This document shows positions 1 to 14,855 of a DNA stretch of 39,042 nucleotides, one piece after another. The stretch comes from Amycolatopsis thermalba (GTDB lineage Bacteria; Actinomycetota; Actinomycetes; Mycobacteriales; Pseudonocardiaceae). The translations under genes were made by a program, and so were the position numbers. The notes under the pieces are model-generated. The model did not search any database and was not told the DNA's origin. It saw only the letters and a list, made by a program, of their open reading frames with translations. Within the stretch, counting starts at the first letter, position 1; each line of letters begins with the position of its first letter. The stretch spans positions 1-39,042 of the forward strand of contig NZ_PQHW01000067.1 of assembly GCF_003385215.1 (NCBI RefSeq), written 5' to 3'.

Positions 1-105
1 CCGTTCGCCACTCATCCACACCCGAAGATGCTTCAGCGTTCGACTTGCATGTGTTAAGCACGCCGCCAGCGTTCGTCCTGAGCCAGGATCAAACTCTCCA
101 ACAAT
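1..105 (-). rRNA. rrs: 16S ribosomal RNA, 5' end (partial)
   Basis: Read on the minus strand this is the start of a bacterial 16S rRNA, with the universal AGAGTTTGATCCTGGCTCAG primer site followed by the conserved first helices up to the GAGTGGCGAACGG region. Only about 105 nt are in the window; the gene runs out through the left edge. The mature 5' end is placed at about position 105 by analogy with other actinobacteria and may be off by several bases. A ribosomal operon therefore lies immediately downstream of tyrS. Confidence 0.97.
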
Positions 106-420
106 GCTAGAAAATCGATCCGGCTATGATTCATAGCCTCAAAGGAACCCACAAAGGGTTCTAGCTAATCAACTGGCTTTAGCTCATCAATACACTGTTG
201 AGTTCTCAAACAACACGTTTTGTTGTGTCACCCGACGACCAACCAGCGACACGAAGTCTCACAACGCCGATTACACTGTGGTTTCGTCCGGCGGCGGTCA
301 CCCACTCTACCACCATCGGTGGGAGCTTGGTTCGTGACCCCCCGCCCGGTACCCCGTGCTCCTGAGCCTCTCGGCTCCGGCCCGGTCTCCCTGGCGACGA
401 AGAGAAGATTACATGGTCGG
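106..420 (-). promoter_or_regulatory. rrn operon leader and promoter region
   Basis: This 315-base stretch between the tyrS terminator and 16S rRNA holds no gene; it is the 16S upstream region. Seen directly: a boxA-like antitermination element containing TTGTTTGAGAACTCAACAG (minus strand, within 191-214), a motif known from actinobacterial rRNA leaders; a hairpin with 6-bp arms at 145-161; and a near-perfect palindrome with 8-bp arms at 122-138 just before the mature 5' end, probably part of rRNA processing structures. Candidate -10 elements on the minus strand are TAGAGT (304-309) and TGTAAT (270-275), but no convincing -35 accompanies either, so the transcription start is not resolved. Confidence 0.7.
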
Positions 421-443
421 AAACCCCCCTCGCACAGGGGGGT
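421..443 (-). terminator. Intrinsic terminator downstream of tyrS
   Basis: On the minus strand ACCCCCCT and AGGGGGGT form a perfect 8-bp stem around a 5-nt loop, followed by a short T run. It lies 22 bases after the tyrS stop codon and just before the rRNA leader, so it probably closes the tyrS transcript and insulates the rrn promoter. Confidence 0.85.
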
Positions 444-465
444 CCCTTAACCGCGTTTCCCCTGG

Positions 466-1740
466 TCAGGCCAGCAACTTGACCCCGGCGGTGTTCCGCT
501 TGCCGCGGCGCACCACGAGCCACGTGCCGTGCAGGGCGTCCGTGCGCTCCGGCCGCCACTCCTCGTCGGCGATCTTCGCGTTGTTCACATACGCGCCGCC
601 CTCCTTCACGGTGCGCCGCGCCGCGCCCTTGCTGTCGACGAGACCGGTGGCCACGAGGAGGTCGACGATCGTCGGCTCGTCCGCGAGCCGCACCTCGCCG
701 ACCGGCACCTCGGCCATGACCGCCTCGAGCGTGCGCGTGTCCAGCTCCGCCAGCTCACCACGGCCGAACAGGGCCTGGCTCGCGGCGATCACCTGACGCG
801 TCTGCTCTTCGCCGTGCACCAGCGTGGTCAGCTCTTCGGCGAGCCGGCGCTGCCCGGCCCGCAGATGCGGCTTCTCCTCGGTCAGCCGGGCGATCTCGTC
901 GATCTCCTCGCGCGGGACGAACGTCAGCATGCGCAGGTAGGGCAGGACGTCGGAGTCCGTGACGTTGACGAAGTACTGGAACCACGCGTACGGCGAGGTC
1001 ATCTCCGGGTCGAGCCAGAGGTTGCCGCCCCCGGTGGACTTGCCGAACTTGCGTCCCTCCGAGTCGGTCACCAGCGGTGTCGTCAGCGCGTGCACGCTCG
1101 CGCCGTCCACCTTGCGGATGTAGTCCACCCCGCCGACGATGTTGCCCCACTGGTCCGAGCCGCCGATCTGCAGCTTCGTCCCGTACTTCCGGAACAGCGT
1201 CAGGTAGTCGTAGGACTGCAGGAGCAGGTAGCTGAACTCGGTGTAGGAGATGCCGTCGGAGGCCAGGCGCCGCTTCACCGTCTCCCGCGCCAGCATCACG
1301 TTCACCGAGAAGTGCTTGCCCACGTCGCGCAGGAAGTCCAGCGCCGAGACGTCCTTGAACCAGTTCAGGTTGTTCTCCACGATCGCCCCGGTCGGCGAGT
1401 CGTCGAAGGTCACGAACTTCTCCAGCTGCACCCGGATCTTCTCCAGCCGGGCGGCGGTCACCTCGGGCGTGACCAGCGAACGCTCACCGACGTCGCGCGG
1501 GTCGCCGATCTGGCCGGTGGCTCCCCCGCCGAGCACGATCGGCCGGTGCCCGGCCTGCTGGAACCGCGCGAGCGTCAGCAACTGGACGAGGTGGCCGGCG
1601 TGCAGGCTGTCCGCGGTCGGGTCGAAGCCGCCATAGAGGGTGAGCGGACCGGCGTCCAGATCCTTCCGCAGCGCATCGAGGTCGGTGGACTGCGCGATCA
1701 GCCCGCGCCAGGACAGTTCGTCGAGGATGTGTTCGCTCAC
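466..1740 (-). CDS. tyrS: Tyrosyl-tRNA synthetase
   Basis: Class I aminoacyl-tRNA synthetase charging tRNA-Tyr in the cytoplasm; 424 residues, the usual length for the bacterial TyrRS. The N-terminal Rossmann fold carries the [15 protein letters not shown] segment with the HIGH-like HAGH, and the KMSKS-equivalent reads KFGKS in the segment RKFGKSTGG. The tyrosine pocket GGSDQWGNI is present. The C-terminal S4-like RNA-binding domain ends in a GGAYVNN-type segment. The start is GTG at 1740, preceded by AGGAGAG at a reasonable distance. It is the last gene of the minus-strand run, 30 bases after the glycosylase gene, and is followed by an intrinsic terminator and then the rRNA operon. No T-box or leader peptide is visible upstream. 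Confidence 0.97.
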   Translation of the reverse strand: MSEHILDELSWRGLIAQSTDLDALRKDLDAGPLTLYGGFDPTADSLHAGHLVQLLTLARFQQAGHRPIVLGGGATGQIGDPRDVGERSLVTPEVTAARLEKIRVQLEKFVTFDDSPTGAIVENNLNWFKDVSALDFLRDVGKHFSVNVMLARETVKRRLASDGISYTEFSYLLLQSYDYLTLFRKYGTKLQIGGSDQWGNIVGGVDYIRKVDGASVHALTTPLVTDSEGRKFGKSTGGGNLWLDPEMTSPYAWFQYFVNVTDSDVLPYLRMLTFVPREEIDEIARLTEEKPHLRAGQRRLAEELTTLVHGEEQTRQVIAASQALFGRGELAELDTRTLEAVMAEVPVGEVRLADEPTIVDLLVATGLVDSKGAARRTVKEGGAYVNNAKIADEEWRPERTDALHGTWLVVRRGKRNTAGVKLLA

Positions 1741-1770
1741 GGCTCGATACTCTCCTACGAGGTCAACCGA

Positions 1771-2390
1771 CTATTTCGCGGGGCGCACCCGCCCGCCGCG
1801 CCGGTAGAGCGACACGGCCGGGGAGTCGTCGATCCAGAACCGCCACGGCGTGTCCATCGCCGCCGCCACCCCGACCCGTGGGCCCGACCGGACGCGCTCG
1901 GCGGGGATCTCCTCACCCGTCAGCAGGCGCACCGGCGACTCCGGGTCGACCAGGTCGGCGCCGTTGTGCTGGGGGCCGATGCCGAGCGCGGAGGTCAGCC
2001 GGGCCGGCCCGCGGGCCAGTTCGACGTCCTTGCGCGCGGCCTTGCGGCGGGACCGCGCCAGGTCGGCACCCTCGGTGATCTCCGCGGCGCGCAACAGCAC
2101 CGCTCCCGCCTCGCCGTCCTCCAGGCCGACCACGTTGGCGCAGAAGTGCATGCCGTAGACGAAGTACACGTACAGGTGACCCGCCGGGCCCCACATGACG
2201 GTGTTGCGCGGGGTGCGTCCGCGGTAGCAGTGCGACGCCGGGTCGTCCTCCCCGCGGTAGGCCTCCACCTCGACCAGCCGGGCGCGCACGGTGCCCTCGG
2301 GGCCCGTCGCCTCCAGCACCGAGCCGAGCAGCACGTACGCCAGGTCGACCGGGTCGATCGCCAGCTCCTCGCGCTTGAACAGACGCCCGG

Positions 2391-2394
<4 letters not shown>
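1771..2394 (-). CDS. 3-methyladenine DNA glycosylase (AAG/MPG family)
   Basis: Monofunctional base-excision glycosylase that removes alkylated purines such as 3-methyladenine; 207 residues, typical of bacterial AAG homologues. Visible family features are VEVEAYRGEDDPASHCYRG with the catalytic Glu region, the TPRNTVMWGPAGHLYVYFVYGM block, and the ARGPARLTSALGI block near the C-terminus. The ATG start overlaps the stop of the upstream VOC gene in an ATGA junction, so the two are probably translationally coupled. It sits between the arginine cluster and tyrS; the linkage looks positional rather than functional. A second, unrelated alkylation-repair enzyme (AlkD-like) is encoded at 14154-14855. 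Confidence 0.95.
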
Positions 2395-4426
<2,032 letters not shown>

Positions 4427-4437
4427 TCAGCCTTCGC

Positions 4438-7070
<2,633 letters not shown>

Positions 7071-7071
<1 letters not shown>

Positions 7072-7981
7072 CAGGACTCCTGTTCGGGGAGGACCATGGT
7101 GCCGATCCCGCGGGAGGTGAAGACCTCCAGCAGGACCGAGTGGGCGATGCGGCCGTCGATGACGTGGGCGCGGCGGGTGCCGCCGCGCACCGCGCGCACG
7201 CAGGCCTCCATCTTCGGGATCATGCCGCTGGCCAGGGTCGGCAGCAGTTCCTCGAGCCGGTCCACGCGGATCCGGTCGATGAGCGACGAGCGGTCCGGCC
7301 AGTTCGCGTAGAGGCCCTCGACGTCGGTGAGCACGACCAGCTTCTCGGCGTCCAGCGCGGCGGCGAGCGCGCCGGCCGCGGTGTCGGCGTTGACGTTGTG
7401 CACCACGCCGTCGGCGTCCGGGGCCACCGTGGACACCACGGGGATGCGGCCGGCGTTGACGATGTCCAGCACCGCGTCCGGGTTGACCGAGGCGACCTCG
7501 CCGACCAGGCCGACGTCGACGGGCTCGCCGTTCACGGTCGCCTGCTTGCGTTCGGCGGTGAACAGCTGGGCGTCCTCGCCGGAGATGCCGACCGCGTACG
7601 GGCCGTGGGCGTTGATGAGCCCGACCAGCTCGCGGCTGACCTGGCCGACCAGGACCATGCGGACGATGTCCATGGTCTCCGGGGTGGTGACGCGCAAGCC
7701 GCCGCGGAACTCGCCTTCGATGCCGAGCCTCGCCAGCATCGCGGTGATCTGCGGGCCGCCGCCGTGCACGACGACCGGGCGCAGGCCGGCCAGCCGCAGG
7801 AACACCATGTCCTGGGCGAAGGCGCGTTTGAGCTCGTCGTCGATCATCGCGTTGCCGCCGTACTTGACGACGACGGTGGCGCCGTGGAACCGCTGCAGCC
7901 ACGGCAGGGCTTCGATCAGCACGCCGGCCTTCTCGGCCGCGGTGGCCGTCCGGTCGTCGGCCGCGACCAGTTCGGGAGGAG

Positions 7982-7985
<4 letters not shown>
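7071..7985 (-). CDS. argB: Acetylglutamate kinase
   Basis: Phosphorylates N-acetylglutamate, the usual arginine-feedback step. 304 residues, start [11 protein letters not shown]. The amino-acid-kinase fold begins with [12 protein letters not shown] (ATP-phosphate Lys and Gly motif) and continues with VVHGGGPQI, the substrate-binding GFRGG-type segment [14 protein letters not shown] and [12 protein letters not shown]. The N-terminal extension including [11 protein letters not shown] resembles the helix involved in hexamer formation in arginine-inhibited enzymes, so feedback inhibition is likely by inference. The ATG overlaps the argJ stop. Confidence 0.97.
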
Positions 7986-10254
<2,269 letters not shown>

Positions 10255-10313
10255 TCAGCTGCCACAGTCACCTCCGGCGGGCGGGGTGGTGCCGGTCGAG
10301 CGGGTCCGGCATT

Positions 10314-10667
10314 GCGCGAGCAGCCCCGCCCCGAGGCGCGGGCCTGCCGTTGGCCGACGCTGCGCGAGCCGCCCGGCCTGAGCCACGGGCCTGTCCTTGG
10401 CCGGCATAGCGCGAGCAGCCCCGCCCGAAGTGCGGGCCTGTCCTTGGCCGACATTCCGGGAGGGGCCCCGGCCTCAGGCGCGGGCCTGCCGTTGACCGGC
10501 ACTGCGCGAGCAGCTCAGACGCGAGCCTGTCCTTGACCGGCACTGCGCGAGCGGCCCCCGCCCGACGTGCGTGCCTGTCCCTGGTCGGCACTGCGCGAGC
10601 GGCCCGCCCGAAGCGCGTGCCTGCCGTTGACCGGCACTGCGCGAGCAGCCCCGGCGCGAGGTGTGCG
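10314..10667. repeat. 47-bp degenerate tandem repeat array (8 units)
   Basis: Eight head-to-tail copies of a GC-rich unit. The core GCGCGAGCAGCCCCGCCCGA occurs, with variations, at 10314, 10362, 10409, 10456, 10504, 10545, 10593 and 10639, giving spacings of 48, 47, 47, 48, 41, 48 and 46. Each unit also contains a CGGGCCTGTCCTTGGCCG-like block. Because the spacings are mostly not multiples of three, no reading frame survives across units and I read the array as non-coding. It lies between the stop of the HTH-like gene at 10668 and the argC promoter. 10204-10313 holds nothing else I can recognise. Confidence 0.9.
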
Positions 10668-11168
10668 TCAGGCGGCATCGCCACTCCCCTCCGGTGCGGT
10701 TCGCATGCTCGGCGGGTCGGGCAAGTACTCCCCGCGGCGCTCGGGATCGCAACCCACCCGCGGCAGCCGTGCCCGGATGCCGCCAGGGCTGCGGCCGAGG
10801 TCGCGGGCGATGTCCGCCACGCTCTCGCCCGCGATCCACCGCCGCTCGAGTTCGGCGTCGAGTTCCGGCGTCCACGGTCGGCCCTGGCTGGCCGGCCGGT
10901 CGCGTCCTCTTCGCCCGCCCGGATCGGCCAGGGCGGCGTGATGTCGCAGGGTCTCCGACAGCACCGAGCCGAGTGTCTCCGCCGCACCGGCGGCGACTTC
11001 GATCTGCCCGTCGGCGACGGGCTCGCCCTCGGCTCCGGCGGCGCCGACCCGGATCACGAGGCGGTCGGCGAGCAGGTCACGGTCACCGCCCGGCAGCGCG
11101 GTGACCTCGATGGAAAACGTGGTGTTGCCGGCCCGGAGGGTGCTCCGGTGCTCTTGGATGATGTTCAT
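10668..11168 (-). CDS. Small protein with C-terminal SANT/HTH-like segment
   Basis: 166 residues, start MNIIQEHRSTLRAG. The first half is a beta-rich stretch I do not recognise (LPGGDRDLLADRLVIRVG and so on). The C-terminal third reads RPWTPELDAELERRWIAGES then VADIARDLGRSPGGIRARL, the W-x-D-x-E-L...IA-LGRS-I-RL pattern of Myb/SANT-like or similar helix-turn-helix units seen at the ends of many bacterial proteins. DNA binding is an inference. An in-frame GTG at 11198 is possible, but the ATG at 11168 follows TAGCGT by 7 nt, so a leaderless start fits. It is divergent from the DUF4240 gene and shares a mirrored promoter motif with it. Function unknown. Confidence 0.75.
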   Translation of the reverse strand: MNIIQEHRSTLRAGNTTFSIEVTALPGGDRDLLADRLVIRVGAAGAEGEPVADGQIEVAAGAAETLGSVLSETLRHHAALADPGGRRGRDRPASQGRPWTPELDAELERRWIAGESVADIARDLGRSPGGIRARLPRVGCDPERRGEYLPDPPSMRTAPEGSGDAA

Positions 11169-11175
11169 GCCCGGC

Positions 11176-11262
11176 ACGCTAGCGACCCCCACCGACAATT
11201 CCGGGTCACCGTCCGTCGCGCGGCGATCGCGGACCGAAATTGTCGGACCCCGCGCCTAACGT
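11176..11262. promoter_or_regulatory. Mirrored divergent promoter/operator
   Basis: The gap between the two divergent genes holds the same bipartite element on both strands: CCGRAATTGTCGG, 10 nt, CTARCGT. On the plus strand the parts are at 11234-11246 and 11256-11262; on the minus strand they occupy 11192-11204 and 11176-11182. The spacing is identical. TAACGT and TAGCGT fit the TANNNT -10 pattern; the upstream part looks like an operator or an alternative sigma-factor element. The two outer arms also form an inverted repeat that a dimeric regulator could bind. Confidence 0.6.
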
Positions 11263-11294
11263 TGTTCACCTCATCACGGACCACTGGGGGAGAC

Positions 11295-11846
11295 ATGAGG
11301 GAACACCAGTTCTGGCGGCTCGTCACCGGACGGCCGGTCGCGGAGATCGGCGAGCTTCTGCGAGGACGATCGGCACTGGACATCATCCGGTTCCACCACC
11401 ACTTCAGGCGCCTCCACCTGCGCGCCTGCCGGTGGGACGTGTGGACGGCGTTCGGCCTGGTCCTCGGCGGCGCCGGAGCCGGTCAGCTGCGCGACGGCGT
11501 GTCCTGGCTGATCCTGCGGGGCCGCCGCGCCTACCACCGGGCGCTGGTGAACCCGGACGTGCTCGCGGAGTTCCGGATCGACCCGCTGGAGATCACTCGA
11601 TCCGGTGATCTTGCCGGCCTGGCACTGCGGTTGCTGACGCCGCCCGGTCGGGGCGAAGTGGCCACGGCGTGCGGCGAGGCGCTCGCAGCCGTCCTGGGCG
11701 ACGCCGGTCCACACGGATTGCCGCCAGGCGAGCGCCCCTCGCTCGACGCCGACACGCTGGCACGCTGCTACCCGCGGCTGACGGCGCGGTACGGGCTCGT
11801 CGCCGAGCCGATCACCGTCCTCACCGCGGTGAGGACGAGCCGATGA
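11295..11846 (+). CDS. DUF4240 domain protein
   Basis: 183 residues, starting MREHQFWRLVTGRPVAEIGELL, the characteristic opening of DUF4240 proteins (x-FW-x-LI...), which are common in Streptomyces and relatives and have no known function. The middle part FRRLHLRACRWDVWTAFGLV and SWLILRGRRAYHRAL also follows the family. No signal peptide or membrane segment is seen. Start chosen for the GGGGGAGA ribosome site 4-5 nt upstream of the ATG. The last codons overlap an ATG that opens the first unit of the 150-bp repeat array (ATGA junction). Confidence 0.85.
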   Translation: MREHQFWRLVTGRPVAEIGELLRGRSALDIIRFHHHFRRLHLRACRWDVWTAFGLVLGGAGAGQLRDGVSWLILRGRRAYHRALVNPDVLAEFRIDPLEITRSGDLAGLALRLLTPPGRGEVATACGEALAAVLGDAGPHGLPPGERPSLDADTLARCYPRLTARYGLVAEPITVLTAVRTSR

Positions 11847-12454
11847 ACAGCCACCAGCCGCCGACGCACGGCGACGCGACGAGCACCAGCCGGAGCTACC
11901 GACCGGGCACCCACCCGACGGGGACCGCCGCTTGCCTCCGGCTCGGACGCCGAATCGCCACCTCGCTCCGCAGCATCGCCAGCCCGGCACCGACGAACAG
12001 CGACGAACCGCCGAACCGCGGCGCCCCGACCGCCAGCCGAGGCGACCGCCGACCGGGCACCCACACGACGCGCACCGCCACTCACCTCCGGCTCGGACGC
12101 CGAATCACCACCACGCTGCACCGCAGCGCCAGCCCGGCACCGACGAACAGCCACGAGCCGCAGACACACCGCAGCGCCCCAACCGCCGGCCGCAGCTACC
12201 GCCGACCGGGCACGCGCATGCCGGGGACTGCCACCCGCCGCCGAATCGCCTCTACGCTCCGAAGCATCGCCTGTCCGGCACCAATGAACAGTCACGAGCC
12301 GCGGACGCACCGCGGCGCGGCGAGCACCAGCCAAAGCGACCGCCGACCGGGCACCCACGGGACGGAAACCCCCACCCGCCGCCTGGTCCTGCGCCGAATC
12401 GCCTCCGCGCTCCGCGCCGATGCCCGCTCGGCGCCGATGAGCAGCCGCGAACGG
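11843..12454. repeat. ~150-bp tandem repeat array with frame-preserving periods
   Basis: Four full units and a partial fifth start at 11843, 11993, 12143, 12284 and 12437, each opening with AYGAACAGC-like sequence. The periods are 150, 150, 141 and 153, all multiples of three. In the plus frame opened by the ATG at 11843 each unit reads NSHEPxTHRGA...RRPGTH...LRRIAS.LRSIASPAP. That frame has strong G/C bias at third positions and no stop in the array, but also none for a long way beyond, running antisense through the peptidase gene, so a natural C-terminus is missing. A minus-strand frame is also open. I cannot decide whether it is coding, a decayed gene or a pure DNA repeat. Confidence 0.8.
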
Positions 12455-14032
12455 CTAACGCGCCGCGGCCCGCAAAGCCTCGGTCAGCTCCTCCGGCTGC
12501 CCCGTGCCCGCACGGTCCGCACGCGTGCCCGGCGCACCGTCCGGCACCGGTTCGGGCAGTGGGTCGCACACCGCGTCCGGGCCGGTGCCCCGCTGCCGCG
12601 GCGGCAGCGCGCCGGTCGCGAGGTAGTCCGCGATCCGGTCGTCCACACACGCGTTGCCGGACAGCGAGCCGGCGTGGGTGGTGCCGCCCGGCTGGCCGAT
12701 CAGGCTCGCCTGCGGAAACCGCCGGCGCACCTCCAGGTTCCCGGCGAACGGGGTGGCCGCGTCCAGCTCCTCCCCGATCAGCAAGGCGCCCACACCACGA
12801 CCGTCGACGTCGACCGGCTTGCCCGCGGGCACCGGCCAGGTGCGGCACGGCGCGTTGTACCAGGCGTTGCCCCACGTCTCGAACGGCGCCTTCGCGTAGG
12901 TGATCCAGTTGTCCACCTTCCACGTGGCCCAGTTCCGCGGCCACGGCGCGTCGGTGCACTGCACGGCGTTGTAGACGGCGAACCCGTTGTCGTCGCCGGG
13001 CGAGTTCGTCCTGTCGTAGCGGGTCTTGAGCGTCTGCCAGTCACCGCGGTGCACCCACCCGGCGAAGGCCTCGGCCAGGTCCACCCACGTCGACTGGTAG
13101 TACCCGGCCTGCAGGAAGATGTCGGTCCACTCGTCCGGCCCGATCACGCCGCCCGCCGGCGCGCGGGTCAGCTCGCGTTGCCGGGCGTACCACAGGTCCT
13201 CGACGGCCTTGCCCGTCGCACCCAGGTGGTACACGGCGTCGTGGCGGGCGATCCAGTCGAAGTAGATCTTGATGTTGCGGTCGAAGGCGACGTCCTGGTC
13301 CAGGTTGGCCTGGTAGAAGACCTTCCGCGGATCGACGTTGCTGTCCAGCACCATCCGCCGCACCCGCTGCGGGTACAGCGTCGCGTACACCTGGCCGAGG
13401 TAGGTGCCGTAGGAGAAGCCGTAGTAGTTGATCTGCTCCGCGCCCAGCGCCTCGCGCAGGCTGTCCAGGTCCCGCGCGACGTCGGTGGTGCGCATGTGCC
13501 GCAGCAGCGGGCCGTTCTTCTCGCAGGCCGCCGCGTAGGCGCGGGAGGTCTGCAGCCACGTCCGTTCCAGCTCCGGCGTGGTCGGCACGTAGGCGGGCCG
13601 GTTGTAGCGGAAGTGACCGGGGTCGCACGACAACGCCGGACGGCTCGCCCCCACGCCCCGCGGGTCGAAGCCGATCCAGTCGTAGGAGTCGCCGGCGTCC
13701 TTCGGCACGGCCCGGCCGAGCGCGGACAACCCGAGACCGGAACCGCCGGGGCCACCGGGGTTGACGAGCATCACGCCCTGGTGGTCGGTGCTCGTGTGGC
13801 GCACCCGCGAGACGGCGAGCGAGATCTTCGCGCCGCCGGGATCCTGGTAGTCCAGCGGCACCTCGAGGAAACCGCATTCGGCGCCGGCGCGCGCCAGGCC
13901 GGCCGAACCACACGGTCCCCAGCTGATCGGGGCCGGGGTGAACCGCGGCGGGGCCGCGGCGGCCGCGGGCACGGCCACCAGGCAACTCGCCAGCGCACCG
14001 GCCGCGAGGATCGCGGGCACGAGCTTGCTCAC
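12455..14032 (-). CDS. Secreted S33-family tripeptidyl aminopeptidase-like hydrolase
   Basis: Alpha/beta-hydrolase of the TAP/S33 peptidase type, 525 residues. An N-terminal signal peptide (SKLVPAILAAGALASCLVAV, then Ala-rich to about residue 27) indicates export; a Cys at 17 lies within the hydrophobic core without a clear lipobox. NPGGPGGSG (91-99) forms the oxyanion region, IGFDPRGVGAS is at 120-130, and the nucleophile is Ser207 in YGFSYGTYLG. The Asp in GEELDAATPFAGN and the His in GGTTHAGSLSG complete the triad. The C-terminal TAP-like domain is present. GTG start with GGAG 5-8 nt upstream. The family removes N-terminal tripeptides from extracellular proteins; the substrate here is unknown. 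Convergent with the DUF4240 gene across the repeat array. Confidence 0.9.
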   Translation of the reverse strand: MSKLVPAILAAGALASCLVAVPAAAAAPPRFTPAPISWGPCGSAGLARAGAECGFLEVPLDYQDPGGAKISLAVSRVRHTSTDHQGVMLVNPGGPGGSGLGLSALGRAVPKDAGDSYDWIGFDPRGVGASRPALSCDPGHFRYNRPAYVPTTPELERTWLQTSRAYAAACEKNGPLLRHMRTTDVARDLDSLREALGAEQINYYGFSYGTYLGQVYATLYPQRVRRMVLDSNVDPRKVFYQANLDQDVAFDRNIKIYFDWIARHDAVYHLGATGKAVEDLWYARQRELTRAPAGGVIGPDEWTDIFLQAGYYQSTWVDLAEAFAGWVHRGDWQTLKTRYDRTNSPGDDNGFAVYNAVQCTDAPWPRNWATWKVDNWITYAKAPFETWGNAWYNAPCRTWPVPAGKPVDVDGRGVGALLIGEELDAATPFAGNLEVRRRFPQASLIGQPGGTTHAGSLSGNACVDDRIADYLATGALPPRQRGTGPDAVCDPLPEPVPDGAPGTRADRAGTGQPEELTEALRAAAR

Positions 14033-14153
14033 AGTGCTCCTTCTCGTCGACTGTGCGGTCAGAACCTCACCACAAGATCATGGATCACGGCGCTTTCCGC
14101 CAGCCGACGCGCGGCGGAACCCGGGATGCCACCCGACGGGGAAAGGAGCTCGG

Positions 14154-14855
14154 ATGGACGAAGCGGACGAACTGGTCCAGGCGGCGCGATCGGGACTGGC
14201 GGAGCTGGCCGATCCCGTGAAGGCACCGGAGATGCGCCGGTACATGAAGTCCGAGATGGACTTCCGGGGCGTGCCGAAACCGGAGCGGGCCAAACTGGCG
14301 CGGCGCGTCTTCGGCGAGCATCCCCTGCCGGACCGGGACGCGTTCGTCGCGGCGGTCCGGACCCTGTGGCGGGAGGCCGCCTTCCGGGAGGAGCGCTACC
14401 TGGCGATCGACCTGACCGGGCACCGGGCGTACGCGCGGTGGCAGGACCACGAACTGGTGCCGCTCTACGAAGAGATGATCGTCACCGGAGCCTGGTGGGA
14501 CTACGTGGACGAGATCGCCATCCGCCGCATCGGGCCGATCCTGCGGGCCGACCGAGACCGGGTGACGCCGGTGCTGCGGCAGTGGGCGCGCGACGCGGAC
14601 AGGTGGCGGTGCCGGGCCGCGGTGATCTGCCAGGTGACCGCCAAGGCGGACACCGACCGCGACCTGCTGACCGCGGCGATCGAGGCCAACCAGGACGACC
14701 GGGACTTCTTCCTGCGCAAGGGGATCGGCTGGGCGTTGCGCGACTACGCGCGCACGGAGCCGGACTGGGTGCGTGCCTTCGTCGAGGCGCATCCCGCACT
14801 GTCGCCGTTGTCAGTGCGGGAAGCGCTCAAACACCTCGGCGGTGGAACTCGCTAG
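14154..14855 (+). CDS. AlkD-like DNA alkylation repair protein
   Basis: 233 residues of all-helical HEAT-like repeats, matching the DNA alkylation repair (AlkC/AlkD) family that excises N3- and N7-alkylated purines without base flipping. Recognisable blocks are MRRYMKSEMDFRGVPKPER at the N-terminus, HELVPLYEEMIVTGAWWDYVDEIA (WWD motif region) and the C-terminal DRDFFLRKGIGWALRDYART. ATG start preceded by AAAGGAG. The stop TAG and the pheT stop are formed by the same CTAG on opposite strands, so the two convergent genes overlap by their stops. Confidence 0.92.
   Translation: MDEADELVQAARSGLAELADPVKAPEMRRYMKSEMDFRGVPKPERAKLARRVFGEHPLPDRDAFVAAVRTLWREAAFREERYLAIDLTGHRAYARWQDHELVPLYEEMIVTGAWWDYVDEIAIRRIGPILRADRDRVTPVLRQWARDADRWRCRAAVICQVTAKADTDRDLLTAAIEANQDDRDFFLRKGIGWALRDYARTEPDWVRAFVEAHPALSPLSVREALKHLGGGTR

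Noticed and set aside
1850-2158. Ser/Arg-rich plus-strand frames inside the glycosylase gene
   Set aside because: Antisense shadows of a conserved enzyme; no supporting signals.
10314-10667. CRISPR array
   Set aside because: The units are contiguous and degenerate; there are no unique spacers between constant repeats and no cas genes.
10268-10987. Minus-strand frame across the 47-bp repeats and part of the HTH-like gene
   Set aside because: The repeat period rotates the frame, and it conflicts with the better supported gene at 10668-11168.
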